A stretch of 64,000 nt of DNA from Photobacterium sp. GJ3 (GCF_018199995.1 NZ_CP073578.1:3100001-3164000), one strand, 5' to 3'; positions 1-10,244 are shown, counted from the stretch's first letter. The notes: generated by a model from the sequence alone, not told the origin. Program-made: numbers and translations.

Positions 1-127
<127 letters not shown>

Positions 128-136
128 CTAAACTTC

Positions 137-158
137 TCCGGTAACACCTGTCACCGGA
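137..158. repeat. Imperfect palindrome between gph and trpS
   Basis: The 22 bp carry TCCGGT and ACCGGA as outer arms, ACA and TGT as inner arms, one mismatch on each side and a 2-bp centre. The centre is too short for a good RNA loop, so a protein-binding DNA site is as likely as a hairpin. It sits in the 90-bp gap upstream of trpS. No function can be assigned. Confidence 0.4.
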
Positions 159-196
159 CAAAACGATAAGACAATAAATGAATGGACTCGACCGGA

Positions 197-880
197 TCAG
201 CTCAGTGTCACCACATCCAGCAATTGGCTGAACTGAGTCAGCACCCGATCCGGGTTGCTGTCACTGATTGGCTGGCCGTAGTTATAGCCGTAAGTCAGGC
301 CGACAACATAGCATGAGGCTGCCTGTGCTGCCAGAACATCATTCCGGGAGTCGCCAACCATCAACATCTCTTTGCAACTCACGCAATGTTTTTCCATCAG
401 CCAGTGCAGTGCGTAGGGATCCGGTTTCTTTTTCGGGAAAGTATCGCCACCAATCACATCGGTAAAATAATGATCGATACCGTACTCTGCCAGAATATGC
501 GGCACGAACTGAAACGGCTTGTTCGTCACGATAGCCATCGGCATCCCCGCCTGATGCAGCGCTTCCAGCGTTTCTTTCACACCCGGATACAAGATCGTTT
601 TCTGATGCCCGCCTTCCTGATAAAAGCGGTTGAACATCGCGAGCGCCTGCTGATGCAAAGCCGGGTCCAGCTCAGGGTCTAAATCTATACTCTGGCTCAG
701 CGCACGGCCAATCAGAATTTCGGCACCGTTACCGATCCAGGTTTGGACCTGAGCTTCTGTGACGCCCGGCAGGCCCAGTGCCTGCATGGTTTTATCTGCG
801 GCATCTGCCAGATCAGGCACGCTGTCGAGCAGCGTACCGTCGAGATCGAATGCAATCAGCTTGATGTTGTTCATTTTCAT
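197..880 (-). CDS. gph: Phosphoglycolate phosphatase
   Basis: A 227-residue HAD-superfamily hydrolase that dephosphorylates 2-phosphoglycolate, which arises for example in repair of oxidised DNA ends. Motif I is DLDGT at residues 12-16 with the nucleophile Asp12; motif II is in TNKP near residue 119; motif III is the GDSRND segment near residue 177. The start overlaps the rpe stop as ATGA, implying translational coupling; an internal ATG two codons later is also possible. The rpe-gph-trpS order supports Gph rather than another HAD phosphatase. Confidence 0.93.
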   Translation of the reverse strand: MKMNNIKLIAFDLDGTLLDSVPDLADAADKTMQALGLPGVTEAQVQTWIGNGAEILIGRALSQSIDLDPELDPALHQQALAMFNRFYQEGGHQKTILYPGVKETLEALHQAGMPMAIVTNKPFQFVPHILAEYGIDHYFTDVIGGDTFPKKKPDPYALHWLMEKHCVSCKEMLMVGDSRNDVLAAQAASCYVVGLTYGYNYGQPISDSNPDRVLTQFSQLLDVVTLS

Positions 881-1554
881 CCGCGATTCACCTTCGCCAG
901 CTCGGCACGCATTTCATCGATCACGGCTTGATAGTCCGGTTCGCCGAAAATGGCCGAACCTGCGACAAACATGTCGGCACCGGCTTCTGCGATCTCACGA
1001 ATATTCTCGACCTTGACCCCACCGTCGATTTCGAGGCGTATCGCCCGACCAGACGCTTCAATTCGTTCGCGTACCTGGCGCAGTTTTTCCAGCGTATGCG
1101 GAATGAAAGACTGGCCGCCGAATCCCGGGTTCACCGACATCAGCAAAATCATGTCCAGCTTATCCATCACATGATCCAGATAATGCAGGGGCGTGCCCGG
1201 ATTAAAGACCACACCGGCCTGACAGCCGTGGTCTTTGATCAACTGCAGGCTGCGATCCAAATGCTCTGTCGCTTCGGCATGAATGGTGATCATCGTGGCA
1301 CCCGCTTTAGCAAAATCCGGAATAATCCGGTCGACAGGTTTCACCATCAGATGAACGTCAATCGGCGCGGTAATGCCGTAATCACGCAACGCTTTACAGA
1401 TCGGCGCGCCAAACGTGAGATTCGGGACGTAATGGTTATCCATCACGTCAAAGTGAATCACATCGGCGCCCGCTGCCAGCACTTTTTCAACGTCTTCACC
1501 CAGGCGGGCAAAGTCAGCAGACAGAATGGAAGGGGCGATCAGAAAATCCGTCAT
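877..1554 (-). CDS. rpe: Ribulose-phosphate 3-epimerase
   Basis: A 225-residue TIM-barrel enzyme that interconverts ribulose 5-phosphate and xylulose 5-phosphate in the pentose phosphate pathway. Family signatures are [12 protein letters not shown] near residues 34-45 (metal-binding His and Asp) and the phosphate-binding SVNPGFGGQ segment. The length is normal for the family. It begins the rpe-gph-trpS run; unlike the enteric arrangement it is separated from dam by a small gene on the opposite strand. Confidence 0.96.
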   Translation of the reverse strand: MTDFLIAPSILSADFARLGEDVEKVLAAGADVIHFDVMDNHYVPNLTFGAPICKALRDYGITAPIDVHLMVKPVDRIIPDFAKAGATMITIHAEATEHLDRSLQLIKDHGCQAGVVFNPGTPLHYLDHVMDKLDMILLMSVNPGFGGQSFIPHTLEKLRQVRERIEASGRAIRLEIDGGVKVENIREIAEAGADMFVAGSAIFGEPDYQAVIDEMRAELAKVNRG

Positions 1555-1751
1555 GTTCAGCCTCTGTACTCAATTGGTTTCCCCGGACTTCACCGAGGCG
1601 GATATGAGGCAAAATTCTACCCGATCTGAACCGGGATGTCTTAGGCTCTGTGGCGCTTTCACCATTGATTTTTGCCGGGATAAAAACGCAGAGACGGCTA
1701 TGCTATAAGAAATGAAGTTCAGGCGCTGGTTTCACAAACAGGGAAAAGTCC

Positions 1752-1949
1752 ATGACCAAGTCCTCCCCACGCAAAAAGAGCAATGTCTTTCGCAGTGTCG
1801 CTGCTGCCATGTTTGGTGTGCAGTCCGATCGGAACCGGCAACAGGATTTCAGCCAGCCCAGCGCCCTGCCGTTCATTCTGGCAGGGGTGGTTTTCATCGT
1901 GGTGTTTGTGATGATTCTGGTTGGGATCAGTCAGCTGGCGGCGGGCTGA
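1752..1949 (+). CDS. DUF2970 small membrane protein
   Basis: A 65-residue protein with a basic, polar N-terminal half and one hydrophobic segment at about residues 38-61 (PFILAGVVFIVVFVMILVG), so it is probably tail-anchored in the inner membrane. The composition and layout match the DUF2970 family, whose function is not known to me. AGGGAAAAG lies just before the ATG and is a plausible ribosome-binding site. Its 3' end overlaps the 3' end of dam on the other strand by 23 bp, and it splits what is a dam-rpe operon in enterics. Confidence 0.75.
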   Translation: MTKSSPRKKSNVFRSVAAAMFGVQSDRNRQQDFSQPSALPFILAGVVFIVVFVMILVGISQLAAG

Positions 1950-2754
1950 AAAGCGCCAGGAGTTCGTTGACTTTATTACGGCCGCTGCCGTTGCGGCTGA
2001 TGGTTCGTTTGACCTTCACCACCGACAAGTCCGCTCCGTGATATAAACGCCGGGTCAGTGTGGTGTCATGATTCGAAATCAACACCGGGATCCCACGTTG
2101 TGTTGCCGTGTTTTCAGCCACATCTGCCAACGCGGCCTGATCGTCGAGACTGAAACCGTTCCCGGCATAAGAGGTAAAGTTTGCTGTGGTTGAAAGCGGC
2201 GCATACGGCGGATCGCAATAGACCACACTGCCCTTGCGAGCCCGGGAAAATGTCTGATGATAGCCTTCGCAGATAAAGGTGGCTTTCTTCGCCTTTTCGG
2301 AAAAGAAAATCATCTCTTTTTCAGGGAAATACGGTTTCTTATACGACCCAAAAGGCACATTGAATCCACCTTTTTTGTTATAGCGGCACAGGCCGTTAAA
2401 GCCGTGGCGGTTCATATACAGAAAATACAGCGAACGCTGATAAGGATCCTGAGTCTGATTGAAAGCTTCCCGAATGGCCAGGTAAGCGCCTTTTTGATTG
2501 TATTCCGGCGTAAAAAACGCCTGCGCGTCTTGAATGTAACGCTCAGGTTCATGTTTCAGCACGTTATACAGATTGATCAGATCCGGGTTGATATCGGCCA
2601 GCAGATAATCTTCATAATCCGTGTTGAGAAACACGGAACCCGCTCCGACAAAAGGTTCAACCAGTTTACGCGCAGGGGGCAGATGTCGTCTGATATCTTC
2701 GACCAGAGAGAACTTACCTCCGGCCCATTTCAGAAAGGCACGCTGCTTTTTCAT
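1927..2754 (-). CDS. dam: DNA adenine methyltransferase
   Basis: A 275-residue enzyme that methylates the adenine of GATC, guiding mismatch repair, replication timing and gene expression. The AdoMet-binding motif is KWAGGK at residues 9-14 with FVGAGS at 35-40; the catalytic motif IV is DPPY at residues 181-184. The gene follows damX on the same strand with a gap of about 134 bp, which fits the aroK-aroB-damX-dam order of gammaproteobacteria. Its last 23 bp overlap the convergent DUF2970 gene. Confidence 0.96.
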   Translation of the reverse strand: MKKQRAFLKWAGGKFSLVEDIRRHLPPARKLVEPFVGAGSVFLNTDYEDYLLADINPDLINLYNVLKHEPERYIQDAQAFFTPEYNQKGAYLAIREAFNQTQDPYQRSLYFLYMNRHGFNGLCRYNKKGGFNVPFGSYKKPYFPEKEMIFFSEKAKKATFICEGYHQTFSRARKGSVVYCDPPYAPLSTTANFTSYAGNGFSLDDQAALADVAENTATQRGIPVLISNHDTTLTRRLYHGADLSVVKVKRTISRNGSGRNKVNELLALFSPPPAD

Positions 2755-2888
2755 TTGGTTAACCTACCACCCATAGCGACTGTTTTTGCAAAGGTGGCGG
2801 ATTGTAACCTATTTCTCACCTGACCCCTACTGCTAGAGCGCATTTATCGCCCTTGTCTGTTGAATTCCTGCTGCGGATTCAGTCCGGA

Positions 2889-4493
2889 TTACTGTGACCG
2901 GTCGATTTCACGATGAATCTGCGTATAAGACTTCACCCAGGGCTGAACAGCCTGCACTTTATCCGGCAATTGCGACTGTGCCTGACGGGCTGCTGCCACC
3001 GTGGCAAAATCGCCGGTGACAACAATGTACCAGCGTACACCCTGACGTTGTGTCTGATACACCTGGGCGATCTCCTGAATGCCGTATTCGGTCAGGAAAC
3101 TACGGGTCGCTTCCAGAGAATGCATCGCGGCCAGTTGCAGCGCATAATGTCGGCTGTTCACCGCTTTCAGCGTTTCTTTATCTGCCTGCATCGCAGCCTG
3201 CAACGCGGCAAAAGGTGCAACAGGTTCAGTCTCCGCCTGCGTTTGTGTAGGCGCAGGGGTTTCCGTCACTTGCGGCGCGGTGTCGGATTCAGCTTGTGCT
3301 TCCGGCGGCGCATTTATCACATCCTGAATGGCGGCATTCAGCGCTGCACTGCCTGCCACCGCCTGTTCACCGGAGCCCCCGGTTTCCTGTTCGGTGATCA
3401 TGGCATCGACGAGATCAGACGGCACCACAACCCGCTTACCGGTATCGCCGGAGCGGCCTACCGTCAGCCCTTCAAATTTGACCGGCGGCGGCAAGGTGTC
3501 TGCGCTCTCGGTATCCTGCGGCAGACCGTCTGACACTTCGGTCTCGGACGCATCCAAGACTGAAGGAGCCGCCTCGTCCACCACAAGAGTCGTGTCTGCA
3601 GTGGCTTGCGGCAGTTGCGTCTCAGATTCGGCCAACGCCTCATCAAGGGCGACAGGTGCCGGTTCATCCGTCTCCGGCTCGCGTTGCTGCGCAGCGTCCT
3701 GCCCTGAGGGAAAATACCAGAACACGCCCGCTGCAACCACCAGTGCCAGTAAAACAGCCAGCAATGATAAAGGAGAAAAAGTACGTGACGAGGATGAAGC
3801 CATATTTTCGACCTCCGTGCGATTGAGTGCAGTCAGAGCACCCGGTGTCGGGGGAACCTGTTCAGCCTGCGCTTTGAGTGTCCGCCGCTGATTGGCATCC
3901 AGTGAATGACTGGAAAGCACCAGCTCAAGAAATGTCTGAACTTCCGGTTCGGACAACGGGGGAATTTCCAGCTCCAGTGGCGCCTGCCCCTGCCCATGGG
4001 AAACCTGACGTAATGCTTTGGTTAACCGACCTGTCTGACTAAAGAGTAGTACATTGACCTGCCAGTCTGCAGCCGACTGTGCCTTGGTGACCAATGCCCA
4101 GAGCTCCCCGATTAACGCCGGGCTCAACATCTGGGCGTCATCGATCACCAGCAATAACTCAACCGGCTTCCCTTCAAGCAACCGCTCCAGCGATTGCTGC
4201 AAGGGATCGGTATCGTTAAACACCGCATTGGGGATCAACTGATTGAGCAAGATAGAGCGATGCTGATTGTCTTGCTGTGCCGGGTGGCACATCAGCAGCG
4301 CTTGTCGGGCCTGACTGCCATCGGCATCGGCCCATTGTTCAAGATATCGTTGGGCCAGCCAGGTTTTACCGGCCCCTTCATCGCCGCTGATTTGGATCAA
4401 ATGGGAGCCAAAACGGGTCAGAAACTGTACCCGGGAGAGGAGATGGATCTGGCTGTCCAGATCCAGAGACGTCAAAGAAGCGGCTATCGTCAT
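2889..4493 (-). CDS. damX: DamX-like SPOR-domain cell division protein
   Basis: A 534-residue bitopic inner-membrane protein. The cytoplasmic N-terminus is an AAA-type ATPase module with Walker A GDEGAGKT at 37-44 and Walker B LLVIDDA at 114-120. One membrane segment follows near residues 240-261, then a long acidic, Pro/Thr-rich periplasmic linker, and a C-terminal SPOR domain (about 445-530) that binds denuded septal peptidoglycan. Enteric DamX has this layout and acts at the division ring. It follows aroB by 14 bp. The linker is low complexity and probably disordered. Confidence 0.9.
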   Translation of the reverse strand: MTIAASLTSLDLDSQIHLLSRVQFLTRFGSHLIQISGDEGAGKTWLAQRYLEQWADADGSQARQALLMCHPAQQDNQHRSILLNQLIPNAVFNDTDPLQQSLERLLEGKPVELLLVIDDAQMLSPALIGELWALVTKAQSAADWQVNVLLFSQTGRLTKALRQVSHGQGQAPLELEIPPLSEPEVQTFLELVLSSHSLDANQRRTLKAQAEQVPPTPGALTALNRTEVENMASSSSRTFSPLSLLAVLLALVVAAGVFWYFPSGQDAAQQREPETDEPAPVALDEALAESETQLPQATADTTLVVDEAAPSVLDASETEVSDGLPQDTESADTLPPPVKFEGLTVGRSGDTGKRVVVPSDLVDAMITEQETGGSGEQAVAGSAALNAAIQDVINAPPEAQAESDTAPQVTETPAPTQTQAETEPVAPFAALQAAMQADKETLKAVNSRHYALQLAAMHSLEATRSFLTEYGIQEIAQVYQTQRQGVRWYIVVTGDFATVAAARQAQSQLPDKVQAVQPWVKSYTQIHREIDRSQ

Positions 4494-4507
4494 GCAATAT
4501 TACAACA

Positions 4508-5581
4508 TCAGGATTCGATCACCTGACGCAGGAGGTCATGAGGTACATCAGCAACCACTTCAGCACTGCCGATTCCGGTTGGCAGTACCAGTCTGAGTTT
4601 GCCCGACAACACTTTCTTATCCCGCATCATGTGCTTGATATAATGGTCAAAGGTCATGGTTTCCGGTGCCTGAACCGGTAAGTCCGCAGCCACCAGCAAT
4701 TGGCGAATGTGTGCCACTTGCTCCGGTGTCAGCAGTCCCAGCAGACAGGCTGTTTGTGCAGCCTGAACAGTACCGGCTGCAACAGCTTCACCGTGAAGCC
4801 AATTACCATACCCCATCTCAGCTTCAATCGCATGACCAAAAGTGTGACCCAGATTCAGCAGCGCGCGTACACCTGACTCTTTCTCGTCAGCCGCGACTAC
4901 ATCGGCCTTAATTTGGCAGCATCGGGCAATCGCCTGACTCAGCGCCTGGGGTTCCAGCGCACGCAGCTGCGCCATGTTTTTTTCAAGCCACTCAAAGAAA
5001 TCCAGATCGACAATCACACCATATTTGATCACTTCGGCCATCCCGGCTGCAAATTCACGTGCAGGCAGGCTTTTCAGACAATCGGTGTCGATCACGACGG
5101 CCTGAGGCTGATAAAAAGCCCCGATCATGTTTTTGCCCAGCGGATGATTCACGGCAGTCTTACCGCCGACAGAGGAATCAACTTGTGCCAGCAGCGTGGT
5201 CGGGACCTGAATGAAGTCGACGCCCCGTTGAAAACAGGACGCGGCAAAACCCACCACATCGCCAATAACACCGCCGCCCAAAGCAACGAGCACGACATCA
5301 CGGCCATAACTGCCTTCGAGCAGAAAGGTCATGATTTGATTGAAGGTATCGAGGTTTTTATACTGTTCGCCGTCTGGCAGATTCAGCAGGGCCACATCTT
5401 TCGCCAACGGGCGAAGCGTGGCCTGCAGTGTCTCGGCATAAAGCGGTGCAACGGTGTCGTTGCTGATGATCACAACCTGGCGACCAGCCACAGAGGAGAA
5501 ATAGTCCGGATTCGACAGTAATCCGGTGCCAATTGAAATGTTGTAACTTCTTTCACCCAGATTAACTGTAATCCGCTCCAT
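4508..5581 (-). CDS. aroB: 3-dehydroquinate synthase
   Basis: A 357-residue NAD- and zinc-dependent enzyme that converts DAHP to 3-dehydroquinate, the second step of the shikimate pathway. Visible signatures are the NAD-binding [10 protein letters not shown] near residue 102, the [16 protein letters not shown] segment, and the metal-ligand regions [11 protein letters not shown] and [10 protein letters not shown]. The length is normal. It lies 20 bp downstream of aroK and 14 bp upstream of damX, so the three are very likely co-transcribed. Confidence 0.97.
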   Translation of the reverse strand: MERITVNLGERSYNISIGTGLLSNPDYFSSVAGRQVVIISNDTVAPLYAETLQATLRPLAKDVALLNLPDGEQYKNLDTFNQIMTFLLEGSYGRDVVLVALGGGVIGDVVGFAASCFQRGVDFIQVPTTLLAQVDSSVGGKTAVNHPLGKNMIGAFYQPQAVVIDTDCLKSLPAREFAAGMAEVIKYGVIVDLDFFEWLEKNMAQLRALEPQALSQAIARCCQIKADVVAADEKESGVRALLNLGHTFGHAIEAEMGYGNWLHGEAVAAGTVQAAQTACLLGLLTPEQVAHIRQLLVAADLPVQAPETMTFDHYIKHMMRDKKVLSGKLRLVLPTGIGSAEVVADVPHDLLRQVIES

Positions 5582-5601
5582 GGCTCGCTGTGTCTCCGTA
5601 G

Positions 5602-6120
5602 TTAACGCTCTTCCAGCATTTTAATGATTTGATTGGCGACGACCTTTGCACTCTGGTCATCGGTCCGTACGACGTAATCCGCCACTTCTTCATACAATGG
5701 ATTACGCTCCTGCGCAAGCGCTTCAAGCACTTCGCGGGGATTATCTGTCTGCAACAGCGGGCGCTTCTTGTCACGCTGTGTGCGTGCCAGTTGCTTCTCA
5801 ATGGTGGTTTCCAGATACACCACAATACCGCGGGCAGAAAGACGGTTCCGGCTCTCTTTGCTTTTCACCGAGCCACCCCCGGTCGCCAGCACAATACCCT
5901 GCTCCTGAGTGAGATCGTCAATGACCGCTTCTTCACGGGCACGGAACCCGTCCTCGCCTTCCACATCGAAGACCCAGCTGATATCAGCACCGGTTCGATC
6001 TTCGATCACAGAATCTGAGTCCAGAAACTCCATATGTAACTGCTGTGCTAGGTGTCTGCCAATGGTGCTTTTACCGGCTCCCATTGGGCCTACCAAGAAA
6101 ATATTTCGTTTTTCAGCCAT
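5602..6120 (-). CDS. aroK: Shikimate kinase I
   Basis: A 172-residue P-loop kinase that phosphorylates shikimate. I choose the ATG at 6120 ([11 protein letters not shown]), which matches family N-termini, over an in-frame ATG three codons upstream. Walker A is GPMGAGKS at residues 11-18, and the substrate-binding FLDSDS segment follows. It heads aroK-aroB-damX. It is preceded by a gap of about 200 bp that holds the pilQ terminator. Confidence 0.95.
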   Translation of the reverse strand: MAEKRNIFLVGPMGAGKSTIGRHLAQQLHMEFLDSDSVIEDRTGADISWVFDVEGEDGFRAREEAVIDDLTQEQGIVLATGGGSVKSKESRNRLSARGIVVYLETTIEKQLARTQRDKKRPLLQTDNPREVLEALAQERNPLYEEVADYVVRTDDQSAKVVANQIIKMLEER

Positions 6121-6154
6121 GTTTAGCAAATATACGCGCGGTTAAAAAATAGAC

Positions 6155-6176
6155 AAAAAAGCCCACAGGCTTTTGA
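6155..6176 (-). terminator. Intrinsic terminator after pilQ
   Basis: On the minus strand AAAAGCC and GGCTTTT pair around a 4-base loop and are followed by a T-run. It lies between the end of pilQ and the start of aroK, so it would separate the pil operon from the aro operon. Confidence 0.6.
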
Positions 6177-6326
6177 TTTACAAGCCCGAGGCGCCAACTT
6201 CCTCACATTTCATTCGTGATAAGACCGAAAATTATCTCAGGACTGACAGCTGTTTGGCAATAGCCAGTCGCCGTCAAGAGGGTGATCTCTGGCAACAGAT
6301 AGCGCTGTGGGCTGCGTATCACCTCG

Positions 6327-7662
6327 CTATCGCAGGATTTTTGGCGTGACAAAAATTAATAGTTCCCGCCGTGCATCCCGCTCCATCGTCTGCCGGAACA
6401 AGGTACCGATCAAGGGTAAATCCCCAGCAAGGGGACCTTGCGGACCGACTGACTGAACTGATGCTGAAAAATTCCGCCCAGCACGATGGTTTCTCCATTC
6501 TCCACCAGTACCTGAGTGCCGATCCGTTGTGTATCAATGGCAACCGCCTCCCCCGTGCCGGTATTCACCGACTCACCCGGCTTGTTCTGGGTCACCTCCA
6601 GATCCAGCACCAGCTTGTCATCCGGCGTGATTTGCGGGGTCACCATCAAGCTGAGCACTGCTTTTTTAAAGGACACCGAAGTCGCGCCGCTGGAAGCCGC
6701 TTCCAGATACGGAATTTCTGTGCCCTGTTCAATATAGGCCATTTTCTTATTGGTCGTCACCAGGCGGGGCTGGAAATAATTTCGGCTTTGTCTTCCGCCT
6801 GTAAGGCGGACAGTTCCAGATCGAGCAACTGATCCCCCAGTTTCGCGACCTGAAAAGCGATTCGGGCTGCACCTGCCTGAGCGCCGAGATTCACATTCAG
6901 CAATTCATGAAGATCGGGGGAGCCCGCCTCCGGATTGAGTGTGGCAAGATTGGCCTCAATCGAGCCTCCGACCGTGAGGTCGCCCTGCGTATCGGACATG
7001 CCCCAGCGAACACCCAGATCAGACATATCTCTTTCGTTCATACTGACAATCCGGGCCTCGATTTGCACCTGCCTGACCGGCTGATCCAATGCCGCGATAA
7101 TGGCCTGTACACTCTCCAGGTTCTCTACCCGATCTTTCACGATCAATGCATTGGTTCTGTCATCCACATGCAGCGCACCGGAAGCTGTCAGCAGGCTGGC
7201 CTGGCCAGCTTTCCCTGCCAGCAGATCAGCCAGTTCTGTCGCTTTCGCATACCGAATGGGTATCACACGCGTATCCAGCGCTGACGGATTGCTATCGGTC
7301 AGCCGGTGCTCCGGCGTTTCCATCGCATAATGCGCCAGCTCATCTGGAGTTGCCACCAGCATGACATTTCCCTGCCGGACATAAGCCAGCCCCTTCAGAC
7401 GTAAGATATGATCCATCGTCTGAGCCCAGGCCACTTCTTTTAAATGCAGTGTGACATTGCCCTGAACGGCGTCTGACACAATCAGGTTGGTCTGCTGGTA
7501 GTCCGCCATGACCTGCAACAGTTGCCGGACAGGCACATCCTGAAAATTCAGCGAGATCCGCTTTTGATGTGCTGTGTCGGCCGTCGCTGACGCAGCAACA
7601 GCAGAGAGCGACATCAGTCCGCCGCCCCAGATCAAGGCGAGCAAAATACAATATATAGGCAT
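6327..7662 (-). CDS. pilQ: Secretin PilQ/HofQ, short form, two frame breaks
   Basis: Outer-membrane secretin of the type IV pilus / DNA-uptake machine. The frame runs from 7662 to about 6765, shifts, runs to about 6422, shifts again and ends at 6327 with the normal FVTPKILR C-terminus; repaired, it is about 445 residues. Both breaks fit loss of one base, in CCCC (6765-6768) and GGGG (6422-6425, coding sense). The start at 7662 (MPIYCILLAL, a signal peptide) avoids the 100-bp overlap with pilP that the upstream ATG at 7788 would create. An STN/N0-like domain follows directly, with no visible AMIN domain, so it resembles enteric HofQ more than the longer Vibrio PilQ. Confidence 0.85.
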
Positions 7663-7688
7663 GATGAGTGATGTTCCTGAAGTTGGAT

Positions 7689-8120
7689 TTACAACGGTGG
7701 CTGGGGGGTTTCGCCGGAGGCTGGCAGCGTCTCTGGCAACAGCAGTGTTTCGCGGTGTTGTGGGGTACAGCCGCCGGGATCCTGCCATGCAATCACAGTT
7801 TGCTCTGGGGTCACCTCAACGACCTGAATCTGCGGGGCTAAGGCATCCCCAACGGTCACCCGCATCAATTGCCCCGACTGATGCCGCACCAGGGCCCAGC
7901 GGCCTGATTCATCCTGCAGGCTCCCCAGCATTCGGTATCCGCTCTCCCCGTCAGGTTTCACGCAGACGCTGGCCTGATCTGATTCGGCAATCTCCGGAGC
8001 CCCAAACATCCGACGTTCGGGGCGAACTTCGAATACCGGCGCTTCGGCCAGAACGAAAACAGAGGCTGAGGACCAGAAACTGACCAGAAGAACGCAGAGC
8101 GCACAGATCTTCATTGCCAT
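7689..8120 (-). CDS. pilP: PilP-like pilus assembly lipoprotein family protein
   Basis: A 143-residue exported protein with an N-terminal hydrophobic signal segment. Its C-terminal half (RMLGSLQDESGRWALVRHQSGQLMRV onward) follows the PilP pattern in which the protein links the inner-membrane PilNO complex to the PilQ secretin. I see no convincing lipobox, unlike classical PilP. The start overlaps the end of pilO by 10 bp and pilQ follows 26 bp later. The assignment rests largely on its position in the cluster. Confidence 0.72.
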   Translation of the reverse strand: MAMKICALCVLLVSFWSSASVFVLAEAPVFEVRPERRMFGAPEIAESDQASVCVKPDGESGYRMLGSLQDESGRWALVRHQSGQLMRVTVGDALAPQIQVVEVTPEQTVIAWQDPGGCTPQHRETLLLPETLPASGETPQPPL

Positions 8121-8745
8121 GAGAACGGCTCCTGAGCACCCGGTAGATGTTCCGCCTGCGTGGCATGCAGTGTGGATGACACATCCCGGTATAAAATCGC
8201 ACGACCTTTCAGGATCAGCGGGCCATGTGCCCCATCACCCGCTTGCAATGACAGTGAATGGACAGCAAAGATCCAAGGTTGCGCTGCCAGTGTCGCCAGA
8301 AAACGCCCCAGCGCGTCATAGGCGCCGCTGAATTCAAATTGCAGTGGCTGAATGCGATACCAGTCCCGCGCTTCAACAGCCTCCCACTGAAGGTGTTGCA
8401 ATTGCACACCCAGCTGAGGGGCCTGTTGCTGTAATAGGTTCAGGACACCAACCATCCCGGCCTCGTCCGGCAAGCGTCTCAGTTGCTGCTGGAATTGCGC
8501 TTCCAGTGTGCCAGCCTGTGTCTGTAATACCGGCAATTGATTCACCCTGACAACAGACTGGCTCAATTGCACCGTGGCCGCGGCTTCAGCCAGCGCCAGT
8601 TGCTGCGTTTGCGCATACAATGGGATCAGCAACCAGTGGCATCCTCCCCCAGCAGCACCAGATTCAGGATCACGCAAAAACACAGCTGATAACGAGCGGG
8701 CCAGTCCGCTAAGGTTTCCAAAGTCAGATCACGCCAGTCATTCAT
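8111..8745 (-). CDS. pilO: PilO-like pilus assembly protein, one frame break
   Basis: Bitopic inner-membrane protein that pairs with PilN. Translation from ATG 8745 (MNDWRDLTLETLADWPARYQ) enters a hydrophobic segment and stops early, while the adjacent frame continues from GGCHWLLIPLY into the coiled-coil and C-terminal domain. Adding one G to the coding-strand G5 run (8646-8650) restores a single frame of about 211 residues. The start overlaps the pilN stop by 8 bp, as expected for a coupled pil operon. Either an assembly error or a true mutation is possible. Confidence 0.75.
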
Positions 8746-9301
8746 CAGCCACCCCGCGTCCTGTTTGCGGTAAATCCATCGACAAATAAAAGCGCTGCCC
8801 GCCCGCCAAAGCTCCGGGACGCTCGACTGAATGTAGCCTGAGCCTGCCAGAACCGTACACAGCGTCAGTTTGCGACAGAAATTGTGTGATCGCCGCTGCA
8901 TCCAACGTCTGAGCCACCAGTCGGATCTGCCCCGACGTCAGCGTCAGGCGCTCCAGATAAACGGACGTGGGAAGTAAAACCGGCAATTGATTCAGCAAGG
9001 TGATCAACGGAAACCGGTCATGATGCCACTGAGAAAACTGATCCAGACGGTCATGATAGATCGCCATGTCCTGCTCAAGCGTTGCCATCTGTGCCAGTTG
9101 GGGGGCCAGAACCTGCAACTGCTGTGCAAGCTTCTGATGACTGGCCTGCTGTGCCTGGTACTGACGGGTCATTGCAAGCCAGAGCACCCACAAGATCAGA
9201 AAAGCCATCCCGATGCCACATCCGACCCACCCGTAAAAACGGCGACGGTGCGCCCGTTGCTGCGCCACCCGCCAGGGCAGTAAATTAACGGCCATCAACA
9301 T
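8738..9301 (-). CDS. pilN: PilN-like pilus assembly protein
   Basis: A 187-residue bitopic inner-membrane protein: a short cytoplasmic N-terminus with the PilM-binding motif NLLPWR (residues 5-10), one membrane segment at about 26-48, a periplasmic coiled coil, then a small globular domain. The ATG at 9301 (MLMAVNLLPWR) overlaps the pilM stop and is preferred to the longer upstream reading. The frame is intact, in contrast to pilM, pilO and pilQ. Confidence 0.85.
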   Translation of the reverse strand: MLMAVNLLPWRVAQQRAHRRRFYGWVGCGIGMAFLILWVLWLAMTRQYQAQQASHQKLAQQLQVLAPQLAQMATLEQDMAIYHDRLDQFSQWHHDRFPLITLLNQLPVLLPTSVYLERLTLTSGQIRLVAQTLDAAAITQFLSQTDAVYGSGRLRLHSVERPGALAGGQRFYLSMDLPQTGRGVADE

Positions 9302-10244
9302 GCCAGTGCACCCCGGATCGCCAGAGCTGCGGCTCTGCACCAGCGCCCATCTTCCGGCAGTTGCACTAAGGTCGCTGGGGACTGAAACGGAAACAACTGT
9401 GCCGGAGTCAAACGGGAAACGGAGCGACCGCCAGGCGAGACAGACTCGGACACTGTCTCTGCGATCTGACCCGGCCCGGCAAACCAGAGAGGCGAACGCT
9501 CCGCCTGCCCGTCTCCACCGGCAGCCGCCAAATGATGAGGCAGATTCCGGAAGATCGCTTCAGACGCCGCTCCCTCAGCAACATGGCGATGGAATGGTTC
9601 CGGATGACGATGATTGGCCACCAGTTCCCACCCCCCATCATGCAGATAAACCAACGCCGGGTGCTTCGTGGCGGGTATTGCCAGCAACTCCGCCAGATAT
9701 TTCAGCAGCCAGAGCAATGCCCGGCCCTGCAACTCCACCACCGTCGGGCGAAACCCTGCGGCTTTAGCCTGACCGGAAATCGTTTCAACACATACCTTTC
9801 TGGCGGCAAAGACCCGGAAATGAGTTTCAGATTTCTCCCCCTCTGCACCGGGTAAAGAATAATAATCGAGCGACAACAACTGTGGATCAAGGGCCAGCGC
9901 GCGAGCCAGCTCCTGTGTCAGCAGACCCGTTAAATCATCCTCCCAGTGGGATTCAACCGTGATTTCCCGCTGGATGACATCCTGATCCGGAATGGATAAA
10001 ACACAACGCCCGGTTCGCTTTGGAAGCAAGGTCCGTAATTGACGCAAGGCTGACAACAAGGCATCCCTGGAAACGCTATCCTCAACGGGCCCCCAGCGGA
10101 CGACGGTCCAGTTTCGTTTTCGGGAAAAAATGGGGCTTCTGCATACGCAGACAGTATCAATTGCGTTTTATTTTGCTTCAGCACGACCGCCTTTACACTA
10201 TGGTGATCAATATCGATTCCGGTCCAGACTGGTTTGTGCAACAT
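9295..10244 (-). CDS. pilM: PilM-like actin-fold pilus protein, one frame break
   Basis: Cytoplasmic actin-like protein that binds the N-terminus of PilN. The first 40 codons from ATG 10244 encode GIDIDHHSVKAVVLK, the PilM nucleotide-binding start; the rest of the family (from RKRNWTVVRWGPVEDS onward) lies in another frame ending at 9295. The break falls near 10110-10140, where A6, G4 and neighbouring runs occur, and one added base restores about 316 residues. AGGGGAG upstream is a ribosome-binding site. It heads pilMNOPQ, divergent from mrcA. Confidence 0.75.
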
